NCBI GenBank assembly: GCA_016284485.1
Contig: JAEEOX010000214.1
Location: 1-8,120, forward strand
Length of the DNA: 8,120 nt
From: Bacillota bacterium
GTDB taxonomy: Bacteria; Bacillota; Clostridia; Peptostreptococcales; Anaerovoracaceae
Direction: 5' to 3'
The translations under genes and the position numbers were made by a program. The notes under the pieces were generated by a model. The model was not told where the DNA came from, did no database searches, and was given only the letters and a program-made list of their open reading frames with translations. Positions 1-6,411 of the stretch are shown piece by piece. Numbering within the stretch: position 1 is the stretch's first letter; every line of letters starts with the position of its first letter.

Positions 1-625
1 CGGCCATGGACGCCATGTATGTGTATACGGGGCGCTTGGTCGTCTCCTGATACTTTTTGACCGCCAGATACATCTCATCGGTGGCGTACACCGATCCTCC
101 CGGGGTATCCATGTAGAAGATGATTCCCTGGTTGGTGTCGTCTGCGATAAGATCATCTATGGTGTCCAGCAGGTAGTAGTGATCGTACCAGAATGAGCTG
201 GACTGGCTGATCTCGTCCTCTATGTGGAGTACCGCCACATATTCGCCTGTGATGTCGGAAACGCTTGTACCCTCACCTTCCATGAGGAAGTCTTCGCTCA
301 CAAGGCCGTTCATGCTGTTTGAAAGGCTGCGGATGCAGGATGTGAACATGAATCCGATGAGCACGAAGATGAGAGCGATGATAAGGATCACCTTTAGCCA
401 GGTGGGGATCCCGCTCTGTCTGGGCACACTGGCGTACTGCGGCGCTCCGTACTGGGGCTGCCTGTACTGCTGCTGATCATACTCAGGCCTCCTGTACTGC
501 TGTCCGTAGGGGTTGCCCTCGGTATAGTACTTCTGCTGTTCCACCTTGGGAGCAGCCTGAGTCTCCTTCTTTACTTCTTTTTCTTCCGGCTGTTCGTCCG
601 GAGTTCTATTCTCAAAATTGTCCAA
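1..625 (-). CDS. sppA: Signal peptide peptidase SppA-like, S49 family (3' part cut off by window edge)
   Basis: Membrane-anchored serine peptidase of family S49, known for degrading leftover signal peptides and for envelope quality control. About 208 residues are visible. Residues 1-30 are acidic/charged and 31-70 form a Gln/Tyr/Pro-rich linker. A single hydrophobic segment lies at about 77-95. The S49 fold follows, with a recognisable strand-turn MDTPGGSVYATDEMY, where the family has a SPGG motif. The window ends at MASMAA, just before the expected Ser-Gly-Gly nucleophile, so the catalytic Ser and Lys are not seen. I chose the TTG start at 625 because GGGAGG lies 7 nt upstream and no ATG or GTG is better placed. 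It lies downstream of the symporter on the same strand but has its own promoter in the 97-nt gap. The Q/Y-rich cytoplasmic N-terminus is longer than in Bacillus SppA. Family assignment is firm. Confidence 0.88.
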   Translation of the reverse strand, partial: MDNFENRTPDEQPEEKEVKKETQAAPKVEQQKYYTEGNPYGQQYRRPEYDQQQYRQPQYGAPQYASVPRQSGIPTWLKVILIIALIFVLIGFMFTSCIRSLSNSMNGLVSEDFLMEGEGTSVSDITGEYVAVLHIEDEISQSSSFWYDHYYLLDTIDDLIADDTNQGIIFYMDTPGGSVYATDEMYLAVKKYQETTKRPVYTYMASMA

Positions 626-653
626 AAAATTACCTCCCTGGTATAATTCTTCC

Positions 654-665
654 GGTCTTAAGACC
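654..665. promoter_or_regulatory. Perfect 12-bp palindrome at the start of the sppA transcript
   Basis: GGTCTTAAGACC is its own reverse complement. It lies about 4-15 nt downstream of the predicted transcription start of sppA and upstream of its ribosome binding site. The position suits a repressor operator or a short 5' hairpin. No regulator is identifiable from the sequence. Confidence 0.4.
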
Positions 666-675
666 AGTGCCAAAA

Positions 676-704
676 ATCATACCCCAAAACCCCTGAAATG
701 TCAA
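676..704 (-). promoter_or_regulatory. SigA-type promoter of sppA
   Basis: On the minus strand, TTGACA (699-704) is separated by exactly 17 bp from TATGAT (676-681). The -35 is perfect and the -10 matches at 5 of 6 positions. It begins 16 nt after the symporter stop codon, so sppA can be transcribed independently of the symporter. The start site would be near 669. Confidence 0.8.
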
Positions 705-719
705 TTACCGTATACTTTC

Positions 720-2339
720 CTACTCATCTTCGCCGGAGAGCGCCACTGATGCGTGGGTCACCACCAGCCTGTCGTAGCAGGAGAACATGTCTTCCACCAG
801 AGGTTTGTCCGGCGCCTTGGTGAGAGCACTTACCACAGGCACGATCACCAGTCCTGACAGCATGGCCAGGAATCCGGCGTTGATGGGTGAGGTGAAGTAC
901 GGGCTGATGAAGACATGTCCCGTGAACATTGCCCACATGCAGCCGACCATGATCAGAATGCCTGACCCGAAGCTGACCCAGACAGATGCAGCAGTCGTCC
1001 GCTTCCAGTACAGACCGTACAGGAAGGGTGCCAGGAAGGCCCCTGCCAGAGCGCCCCAGGATATGCCCATGAGCTGGGCGATGAAGGTCACGGAGCTCTT
1101 TGCCTGGACTATGGCTATGGCTGCGGATATCACTATGAAGAAGACCACCAGGAGCCTGAGCCAGACGAGTTTGGTCTTTTCAGCCATTCCGGAGGAGGCG
1201 CCGGTGCGGGCAGGATGTTTTGCGCCCCTTCCCGAACGGATGGTCCCCGCAAGGGGTGCGATTATGTCCAGAGTAAGTGTGGAACTGGATGTGATCACCA
1301 GGGACGACAGCGTGGACATGGACGCCGACATCACCAGGATCACCACCACGCCGATGACTATGTCAGGAAGTGTTGAGAGCATGCTGGGTATGATGCTGTC
1401 GAAGACCGGCGTGCCTGAAGCGGTGTACTCAATGCTGTCACTGTAGAGTCTGCCGAAGCCTCCCAGGAAGTAGCAGCCTCCCGCCACCAGGAAGGCGAAA
1501 GCCGTGGAGATCACCGTGCCCTTGGCTATGGCGGACTCGTTTTTGATAGCGTAGAACTTGCCCACCATCTGGGGGAGCCCCCAGGTCCCCAGGGACGTCA
1601 GGAGCACCACCCCCAGAAGGTACATGGGCTGGGGCCCGAAGAAGGACACGAAGGGACCGTTCATTCCCACACCGCTCTCCCCTTCCACCTTGGAAAGGGT
1701 CACAATGGCGTTCATGAATCCGCCGTTGTCCCTCAGCACCGCTCCCACCACCAGGATGATGCCGAAGATCATTATTATCCCCTGGATGAAGTCGTTCACC
1801 GCCGTGGCCATGTAGCCGCCCAGGAGCACGTAGGCTCCCGTCAGCACCGCCATCAGAAGGACGCACCAGGTGTAGTCGATGTCAAAAGCCATGGCGAAAA
1901 GCCTGGACAGCCCGTTGTACAGGGACGCCGTGTAGGGTACCAGGAATATGAATACGATCACCGAAGCAGCAGTCTTGAGGGCTCCCGACCCGAAGCGCTT
2001 CCCGAAGAATTCGGGCATGGTGGACGAGTCCAGCTGCTGGGTGATAAGTCTGGTCCTCCTGCCCAGGATGACCCAGGCCAGCAACGACCCGATGAAGGCG
2101 TTCCCAAGGCCCACCCATGTTGACGCCAGGCCGTACTTCCAGCCGAACTGACCGGCGTAGCCCACGAAGATCACCGCCGAGAAGTACGATGTGCCGTAGG
2201 CGAAGGCCGTAAGCCACGAGCCCGCCTTACGTCCGCCCAGCACGAAGCCTGAGACGTCCGAGGCCGACCGCCTGCACAGGAATCCCACAATTACCATTAG
2301 CGCAAAAAACGCGACGAGCAAAACTGCTTTCAACAACAT
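720..2339 (-). CDS. Sodium:solute symporter family (SSS/SLC5) transporter
   Basis: Integral membrane Na+-coupled uptake carrier of the LeuT-fold SSS family. It has 539 residues and about 13 hydrophobic segments. The family signature GGYMATAVNDFIQG is at 174-187. The stretch SASMSTLSS (338-346) supplies A339, S342 and T343, the counterparts of the Na2-site residues A361, S364 and S365 of vSGLT. A positively charged loop (365-390) separates the eighth and ninth segments. I chose the ATG at 2339 because AAGGAG lies 7 nt upstream. An in-frame upstream start at 2381 would lie in the terminator U-tract and add a charged, unrelated 14-residue extension. The substrate cannot be read from the protein. 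The leader upstream has a run of Tyr codons and a terminator, which hints at an aromatic amino acid or a related substrate; that is inference. The family also carries pantothenate, proline, sugars and other solutes. Confidence 0.9.
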   Translation of the reverse strand: MLLKAVLLVAFFALMVIVGFLCRRSASDVSGFVLGGRKAGSWLTAFAYGTSYFSAVIFVGYAGQFGWKYGLASTWVGLGNAFIGSLLAWVILGRRTRLITQQLDSSTMPEFFGKRFGSGALKTAASVIVFIFLVPYTASLYNGLSRLFAMAFDIDYTWCVLLMAVLTGAYVLLGGYMATAVNDFIQGIIMIFGIILVVGAVLRDNGGFMNAIVTLSKVEGESGVGMNGPFVSFFGPQPMYLLGVVLLTSLGTWGLPQMVGKFYAIKNESAIAKGTVISTAFAFLVAGGCYFLGGFGRLYSDSIEYTASGTPVFDSIIPSMLSTLPDIVIGVVVILVMSASMSTLSSLVITSSSTLTLDIIAPLAGTIRSGRGAKHPARTGASSGMAEKTKLVWLRLLVVFFIVISAAIAIVQAKSSVTFIAQLMGISWGALAGAFLAPFLYGLYWKRTTAASVWVSFGSGILIMVGCMWAMFTGHVFISPYFTSPINAGFLAMLSGLVIVPVVSALTKAPDKPLVEDMFSCYDRLVVTHASVALSGEDE

Positions 2340-2379
2340 CTTGTCTCTCCTTAGTCTGCCCCCGCGTCCCGGTCTCTGC

Positions 2380-2430
2380 AAAAAATATTACTGCCGCCCG
2401 GGTGACCCACGAGCGGCAGTTTCAATATCT
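2380..2430 (-). terminator. Intrinsic terminator inside the symporter leader (attenuator)
   Basis: On the minus strand the arms ACTGCCGC (2413-2420) and GCGGCAGT (2390-2397) are perfectly complementary. The loop between them contains GGGTCACCC. An outer ATATT/AATAT pairing is possible, followed by TTTTTT (2380-2385). It ends 40 nt before the symporter ATG and after the leader promoter, so it would stop transcription before the gene unless the hairpin is disrupted. Confidence 0.75.
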
Positions 2431-2446
2431 ACTGTAATAACCATCT

Positions 2447-2498
2447 TGCGCATTCCGGCTGTCCCGGCCTGCGCTGCCGGACCTGCCGGCTTACCGCA
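2447..2498 (-). ncRNA. Long GC-rich hairpin in the symporter leader
   Basis: The transcript can fold as three stacked stems: TGCG/CGCA (2495-2498 with 2447-2450), CCGGC/GCCGG (2485-2489 with 2455-2459), and GTCCGGC/GCCGGGAC with one bulged G (2476-2482 with 2461-2468), closed by a 7-nt loop. Two copies of CGGCAG in it (2483-2488 and 2474-2479) complement CTGCCG of the terminator's first arm, so either could take part in an alternative antiterminator. I do not recognise a known riboswitch class here. Confidence 0.5.
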
Positions 2499-2514
2499 TA
2501 CGAATCACTCCTCT

Positions 2515-2574
2515 TCAGTTGGTCCCTGAGTAGGAGTAATAGTATCGTGTAAGCTGTGCAAAGTTCCTTTTCAT
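2515..2574 (-). CDS. Putative tyrosine-rich leader peptide (19 aa)
   Basis: A 19-codon ORF reads MKRNFAQLTRYYYSYSGTN and then stops with TGA. Four of five consecutive codons are Tyr (TAC TAT TAC TCC TAC, 2530-2544). It lies about 40 nt into the leader transcript and is followed by the GC-rich hairpin and the terminator, the arrangement of amino-acid-biosynthesis leader peptides. The Tyr codons form one arm of a 9-bp stem (2532-2540 with 2504-2512), so a ribosome stalled there would alter leader folding. Weaknesses: the ribosome binding site is poor (GGGAAAG about 7 nt upstream), and the same bases read as five Leu codons in another frame, although that frame has no start codon within the transcript. 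Confidence 0.45.
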   Translation of the reverse strand: MKRNFAQLTRYYYSYSGTN

Positions 2575-2621
2575 TTCGATTCTTTCCCGGGCAGGGCCCG
2601 TTTTTGTTGTTTAATAACAGT

Positions 2622-2650
2622 ATAATACTGATTGTTTTGTTGGATGTCAA
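2622..2650 (-). promoter_or_regulatory. SigA-type promoter of the symporter leader
   Basis: TTGACA (2645-2650) and TATTAT (2622-2627) are spaced by exactly 17 bp on the minus strand. The -35 starts only a few nt after the stop of the ABC permease gene. Transcription would start near 2615, giving a leader of about 275 nt before the symporter ATG. A small CGGGC/GCCCG hairpin (2588-2600) would be near the 5' end of the RNA. Confidence 0.82.
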
Positions 2651-2653
2651 CAA

Positions 2654-4489
2654 TTATTTTTCTTCATCGTGTAGTTTTATTACGAATCCTTCCAGTTCCG
2701 AGCCCGATTCATTGATCATGATCTCGATGAATCCGTCTCCCGCTTCACCGGGAGCTCCGTCCTCATAAGTCAGACCTATGTCGATCCAACACATACGTCC
2801 TTCCGGAATGTCATCTATTCCCTGGATCCACCCCTTGACGTCAGTCCTGTGATCCCGGACAGTGGCTGCGTACGCATCCAGCAGATCCTGAAGCGTGTCC
2901 TTATCGGTGACGCTCAGATAGAAATCGTACTGAAGGGCATTGGAGTTCTGTCCCGCGTCGCTGATGTTGCAGGTGACCTCCGCTCTCTTGGCACTGGTGA
3001 TCACTTCCTCCGGAAGCAGCCAGCGGTCCCTGTACACCTTGGTATCGACTATGTCCTGCAGCATCTCGATGGCTTTGTCATCGGCCGGCAGGAATATCCG
3101 TCTCTCCATGGTCCTGCCGTTTTTGAGTTCATAGCTGAATGTTATGCTGAAATCTCCGGTGTTATTCTTGCTTACCAGTCCGGAATCAACGATATATCTG
3201 TGCAGATCCACCACCTTTGAGATGAATTCTTCATCTTCAATATTGCGGTCCGTTCCGATCACGCCTGTCCCCTCATCATACAGGACTATGGCGTTATCGT
3301 AGTACATAGAAGAGGGATCGACGCTCTTTACATCTGACTTGTCCGGCACCCTGAGACCGTATCCGAAGATATCCGCCAGGAATACCATAACGAAGACCGC
3401 AGCACATATCGTTCCCACTATGAGGGGCATTATGTGTTCTTTGCTGAAGATCTTTACCGTTCTTACCAGGATGACCTTGACGATGAACCAGGTGATCACT
3501 GCTCCGAGAACAAAGCCTACCGCCATGGCAGGTCCGGACTCAAAGCCCATACCCATCATGAACCCGAGAAGCGCTGCTCCTTCAAAGGTAAGGATGGCCG
3601 TCACCAGTGCCTCCCCTCTTCTGGACATCATGTGATCTCCGGTGCGCTCAAGCTTTGCTCTTCCGAAAGCTGCTCTGGCAAGCAGTATGATGATCACTCC
3701 CGCCAGGATGTAAAGAAGTGACCTCGGTACAGTCCCCAGAAGGGGCTGCTCATTATTGATCAGAGAGATGATTTTGCCGAGGATGGGGTTGCTGATGGAG
3801 ATCAGCGTTCGGGGGAGATCCCCCATACCGTAGAATCCCCTCAGGTATTCTTCTGCATAGAGCATCCCCGTGCCCACTGTCACGCACACTATTCCCATGT
3901 TGAACAGGCTGAGCAGCACCGTCATCATGGTGGTTCCGGAGAATACACCTGCGGTCACGCTCAGTGCGTACAAGAAGGTGAACATCGCTGTGGTCTCCAG
4001 AATCCAGCAGGCCACATCCGATACGCCGTAAGCAGGTACCGTGGCAACGTCATCCAGCAACGGTCCGTACAACAGGTCGGATCCGGGCGGGACAGTCCTG
4101 ACTACAGGAGATAACACAAGGTAGATGACAGCCATCAGAATGATGGGAGCTATCATCATCAGCCACCCCAGGATCAAATTGCTGTTGAACAGCCTTGTTC
4201 TGGAATATGGCTGACTTATGACTGAGAAAGCCTGTGCCTGACCGTGCCACATCCTTGTTGCGATGCAGCCTGTCACTATGCTGGCTAACCCTATAAGGAA
4301 AAGGAATCCCAGATTGTTGTTGACAAGACATTCCCTGGCAAAATTACCTGCGTCATACCCAAGGCCTCTGAGGATCAGCGGGAAAATGCCTGACATGAAG
4401 TATGCTATGAAGATCAGCACCGGTATGAACCAGAACTGTTTGAGACCCTCTCTCATGAGAGGCCCTGAGATCCATCTGTTGTTACGCAT
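2654..4489 (-). CDS. Large ABC transporter permease with extracytoplasmic C-terminal domain
   Basis: Membrane subunit of the ABC transporter encoded by this operon; 611 residues. About nine hydrophobic segments are visible at roughly 19-40, 59-78, 105-127, 159-182, 188-210, 257-274, 293-313, 319-341 and 353-376. They are followed by about 230 mostly hydrophilic residues (380-611) with no further membrane span, probably outside the cell. Charged loops such as ISQPYSRTRLFNSN (91-104) resemble the coupling regions of ABC-2 type permeases. I chose the ATG at 4489 because AAGGAGG stands just upstream and it overlaps the ATPase stop by 8 nt, indicating translational coupling. A longer in-frame start at 4543 would run further into the ATPase gene. 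It is co-transcribed with a YtrA-like repressor and an ATPase, as in envelope-stress Ytr-type systems of Firmicutes. The substrate is unknown. Confidence 0.82.
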   Translation of the reverse strand: MRNNRWISGPLMREGLKQFWFIPVLIFIAYFMSGIFPLILRGLGYDAGNFARECLVNNNLGFLFLIGLASIVTGCIATRMWHGQAQAFSVISQPYSRTRLFNSNLILGWLMMIAPIILMAVIYLVLSPVVRTVPPGSDLLYGPLLDDVATVPAYGVSDVACWILETTAMFTFLYALSVTAGVFSGTTMMTVLLSLFNMGIVCVTVGTGMLYAEEYLRGFYGMGDLPRTLISISNPILGKIISLINNEQPLLGTVPRSLLYILAGVIIILLARAAFGRAKLERTGDHMMSRRGEALVTAILTFEGAALLGFMMGMGFESGPAMAVGFVLGAVITWFIVKVILVRTVKIFSKEHIMPLIVGTICAAVFVMVFLADIFGYGLRVPDKSDVKSVDPSSMYYDNAIVLYDEGTGVIGTDRNIEDEEFISKVVDLHRYIVDSGLVSKNNTGDFSITFSYELKNGRTMERRIFLPADDKAIEMLQDIVDTKVYRDRWLLPEEVITSAKRAEVTCNISDAGQNSNALQYDFYLSVTDKDTLQDLLDAYAATVRDHRTDVKGWIQGIDDIPEGRMCWIDIGLTYEDGAPGEAGDGFIEIMINESGSELEGFVIKLHDEEK

Positions 4490-5198
4490 CGATCTCACCT
4501 CCTTCATGAATGTCCCCAAGTTTTTCAAGGAACAGCGACTCAACTGTAACGTTGTCCAGTTCCATCAGGTCTCCTTCGAATACCATCTTTCCGTTTCTCA
4601 TGAGGCCGATGTAGTTGCATATGTCCTCCATCTCCTTGGCGTTGTGGGACGAGATGAGCACCGTCATCTCCCTGTCCGCCACGTCATCGAAGATGTAATG
4701 TCTGAGCTTGTGTCTTACGATGGGGTCCAGTCCGTCCACCGGTTCGTCCAGGACCAGATAGTCCGGCTTCGCCGACATTGCCAGGCAGAAAGCCGCCTGT
4801 TTCCTCATGCCGCGGCTGAACTTACCCATGTTCTGACCCAGATCAAGACCGAAATCAGAAACCATGTGGTCGAATCTTTCACGGTCCCATCCCGGATAGA
4901 TCCTGCTGTAGTAGGCAGCCATCTCGTTCATTGTATATCCCCTGAAGAAGTACACCTCATCAGGGATGAAAAGCATGCGCTCCTTAAGTCTTTCATTATC
5001 CGCCACAGGCTCTCCCTCGACGGTTATGGTCCCCTCGTCCTGGATGAGGAATCCGGCAAGGTGTCTGATTATCGTAGTCTTACCTGCTCCGTTGACGCCC
5101 ATGAGCCCGTATACTGAGCCCTTGGGCACGGTCATGGTGAGATCGTCAAGAGCCTTGGTCTGCCCGAACTTCTTGGTAACGTTCTCCACCTTGATCAT
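4482..5198 (-). CDS. ABC transporter ATP-binding protein (YtrB-like)
   Basis: Cytoplasmic ATPase that drives the adjacent permease; 238 residues, a normal length. Walker A is GVNGAGKTT (34-42), the signature loop is FSRGMRKQ (127-134), Walker B is YLVLDEP (147-153) with catalytic Glu152, and the switch His is H185 in ISSHN. Two positions depart from the textbook pattern. The Q-loop region reads FIPDE with Asp80 where Gln is usual, and the signature is SRGMRKQ rather than SGGQ. Variants of this kind occur in the GntR-linked ABC group. The start is ATG with AAGGAGAG about 9 nt upstream, and it overlaps the repressor's stop in ATGA, a classic coupling arrangement. The 3' end overlaps the permease start by 8 nt. 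Confidence 0.92.
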   Translation of the reverse strand: MIKVENVTKKFGQTKALDDLTMTVPKGSVYGLMGVNGAGKTTIIRHLAGFLIQDEGTITVEGEPVADNERLKERMLFIPDEVYFFRGYTMNEMAAYYSRIYPGWDRERFDHMVSDFGLDLGQNMGKFSRGMRKQAAFCLAMSAKPDYLVLDEPVDGLDPIVRHKLRHYIFDDVADREMTVLISSHNAKEMEDICNYIGLMRNGKMVFEGDLMELDNVTVESLFLEKLGDIHEGGEIDA

Positions 5199-5587
5199 TT
5201 CTCATCACTCTCCTTTTTAATGATCTCAAAAATTTCCAGAGCCTTACGTTCCGACTCTTCGAATCCCATCCCAAGGCGCAAAAAAGTTTTGAAGGCCTCC
5301 GCCATCTCCTCCTCTGCCCTTGCAAGCTCCGGTCCTTCCGCCCTGATCTCGGATCTGGGGCACACGAAAGAACCAAGGCCCGTCTTGCTGTAGATGTAGC
5401 CCTGTTGTTCAAGTTCCCTGTATGCCTTCTGGACCGTATTGGGATTCACGGATATCGATTTCGACAGTTCTCTTACCGACGGCAGCTTCGTCCCCTCAGG
5501 AAGCTGGCCCATCACGATGGCATCCTTGAGATTGTCCATCACCTGTTCATAAATCGATTTCCTTGATCTGGGATCGATCTCGAACAT
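5195..5587 (-). CDS. GntR-family transcriptional repressor, YtrA subfamily
   Basis: 130-residue DNA-binding regulator with an N-terminal winged helix: helix-turn-helix at about 36-60 (LPSVRELSKSISVNPNTVQK) and wing at 62-76 (GYIYSKTGLGSFV). A short C-terminal helical part of about 50 residues follows, too small for a ligand domain of the FadR or HutC type. This is the YtrA layout. It starts at ATG 5587 with AGGAGG 8 nt upstream. It is the first gene of the repressor-ATPase-permease operon and overlaps the ATPase start by 4 nt. The 27-bp inverted repeat upstream is its expected autoregulatory operator. In related systems such repressors are relieved by antibiotics acting on the cell wall. Here the signal is unknown. 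Confidence 0.92.
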   Translation of the reverse strand: MFEIDPRSRKSIYEQVMDNLKDAIVMGQLPEGTKLPSVRELSKSISVNPNTVQKAYRELEQQGYIYSKTGLGSFVCPRSEIRAEGPELARAEEEMAEAFKTFLRLGMGFEESERKALEIFEIIKKESDEK

Positions 5588-5608
5588 CCGGTTTCCTCCT
5601 TTTTAACT

Positions 5609-5640
5609 GCGGGATGCGGCCGTACGTCTCCGCCTCCCGC
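5609..5640 (-). other. Hairpin in the 5' untranslated region of the GntR operon
   Basis: GCGGGA (5635-5640 on the minus strand) pairs with TCCCGC (5609-5614), and inner GCGG pairs with CCGC. There is no U-tract, so it is not a terminator. It sits a few nt upstream of the repressor's ribosome binding site and may affect translation or RNA stability. Confidence 0.35.
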
Positions 5641-5651
5641 CTGCAAAATAT

Positions 5652-5665
5652 GATATTTAAATATC
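5652..5665. repeat. 14-bp perfect AT palindrome GATATTTAAATATC
   Basis: This exact self-complementary sequence lies downstream of the predicted promoter of the GntR operon. It is AT-only apart from its ends. It could bind a second regulator or occur by chance. Confidence 0.25.
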
Positions 5666-5679
5666 CCCTTTTCAAAAAA

Positions 5680-5706
5680 CAGTGTACTACTTGTAATAGT
5701 ACACTG
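5680..5706. promoter_or_regulatory. YtrA-type operator, 10-bp inverted repeat with 7-bp spacer
   Basis: CAGTGTACTA and TAGTACACTG are perfect inverted arms separated by CTTGTAA. GTGTACTA/TAGTACAC half-sites are what is expected for YtrA-type GntR repressors, and the repressor gene lies immediately downstream. The operator fills the space between the -35 and -10 of the operon's promoter, so binding would exclude RNA polymerase. Confidence 0.82.
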
Positions 5707-5710
5707 TCAA
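5681..5710 (-). promoter_or_regulatory. Promoter of the GntR-ABC operon, overlapped by the operator
   Basis: On the minus strand, TTGACA (5705-5710) is followed after 18 bp by TACACT (5681-5686). The -10 is weak (4 of 6), but the -35 is perfect and the operator coincides with the element. A start near 5674 gives an untranslated leader of roughly 85 nt. Confidence 0.6.
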
Positions 5711-5737
5711 CACTTTCTTTATATATTTTGCGGATCA

Positions 5738-6385
5738 CTATCTGTAGGTGATCTCCTGCCCCATGGAAAGCACGTGGTCCGCGTACTTATCCACCGCCTC
5801 CAGGTCGTGGGACACCATGACGATGGTGACTCCCTTGTTGTGGTTCAGGTGGTGAAGGATGCCGTACATCTCGTACTGAGCCTCGGGGTCCAGGCCCGCT
5901 ACCGGCTCATCCACCAGAAGCATCTTCCTGGTGGCGCAGAGTGCCCTTGCCAGAAGCACTCTCTGCTGCTGACCTCCGGAAAGATCCCTGTAACAGGCTT
6001 TCTTCAGGTCCTCCAGTCCCAGGAGCTCCATGTTATTGTCGGCCTCCTCCTTCATCTCCGGTGTGTAAAAAGCTCTTTTGCCCAGAGAGGAAATGAATCC
6101 CGACCTTACGATCTCTTCGACGCTTGCGGGGAAGTCCTTCTGCACGGCGAACACCTGAGGCAGATATCCCATGTCGCGCCTTGTGAAGCCTTCACCCAGG
6201 ATCACCTTACCCTTCAGGGGCTGCACCAGTCCCAGAATGGTCTTCATCAGCGTGGACTTGCCGGAACCGTTCTTGCCGACTATGGCCAGATAGTCCCCTT
6301 CGCTGATCACGAGATTCAGATTCTCCGCCACTATTATGTTTTCGTACCCCAGGGTAACGTCCTTCAGCTCTAACTGAGTCTGCAT
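5738..6385 (-). CDS. Metal-type ABC transporter ATP-binding protein (ZnuC-like), orphan
   Basis: 215-residue ABC ATPase of the zinc/manganese uptake group. Walker A is GKNGSGKST (37-45), the Q-loop is GYLPQ with Gln77, then FPASVEEIVRSG (85-96) as usual in ZnuC-like proteins. The signature is LSGGQQQR (135-142), Walker B is MLLVDEP (155-161), and His193 is in VSHD. All catalytic residues are intact. The start at 6385 has GAGAGGAAG upstream. No permease (ZnuB) or metal-binding lipoprotein (ZnuA) is in the window: downstream lies the independently regulated GntR operon and upstream a divergent regulator. Its partners must be elsewhere, if it is a metal importer. No recognisable terminator separates it from the GntR promoter. 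Confidence 0.85.
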   Translation of the reverse strand: MQTQLELKDVTLGYENIIVAENLNLVISEGDYLAIVGKNGSGKSTLMKTILGLVQPLKGKVILGEGFTRRDMGYLPQVFAVQKDFPASVEEIVRSGFISSLGKRAFYTPEMKEEADNNMELLGLEDLKKACYRDLSGGQQQRVLLARALCATRKMLLVDEPVAGLDPEAQYEMYGILHHLNHNKGVTIVMVSHDLEAVDKYADHVLSMGQEITYR

Positions 6386-6411
6386 TTGATGCTTCCTCTC
6401 TCAAATTATTT

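Noticed and set aside
2447..2515. Resemblance of GAGTGATTCG and the following hairpin to a THF riboswitch, or the leader being a T-box
   Set aside because: The partner segment of the THF fold and the T-box UGGNACCGCG sequence are absent, and THF riboswitches usually precede folate genes.
2588..2612. Plus-strand hairpin CGGGC/GCCCG followed by TTTTTGTTGTTT, shaped like a terminator
   Set aside because: No plus-strand gene or convincing promoter reads into it. The same hairpin is explained as a 5' stem of the minus-strand leader.
2429..2653. Minus-strand 74-codon ORF in the symporter leader with a five-Leu run
   Set aside because: Its TTG start lies in the -35 box upstream of the transcript, and there is no ATG, GTG or TTG in that frame after the predicted start site.
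5724..5756. GATCAC/GTGATC inverted repeat at the end of the ZnuC-like gene as a terminator
   Set aside because: Only 6 bp with a 9-nt loop and no T-tract follows.
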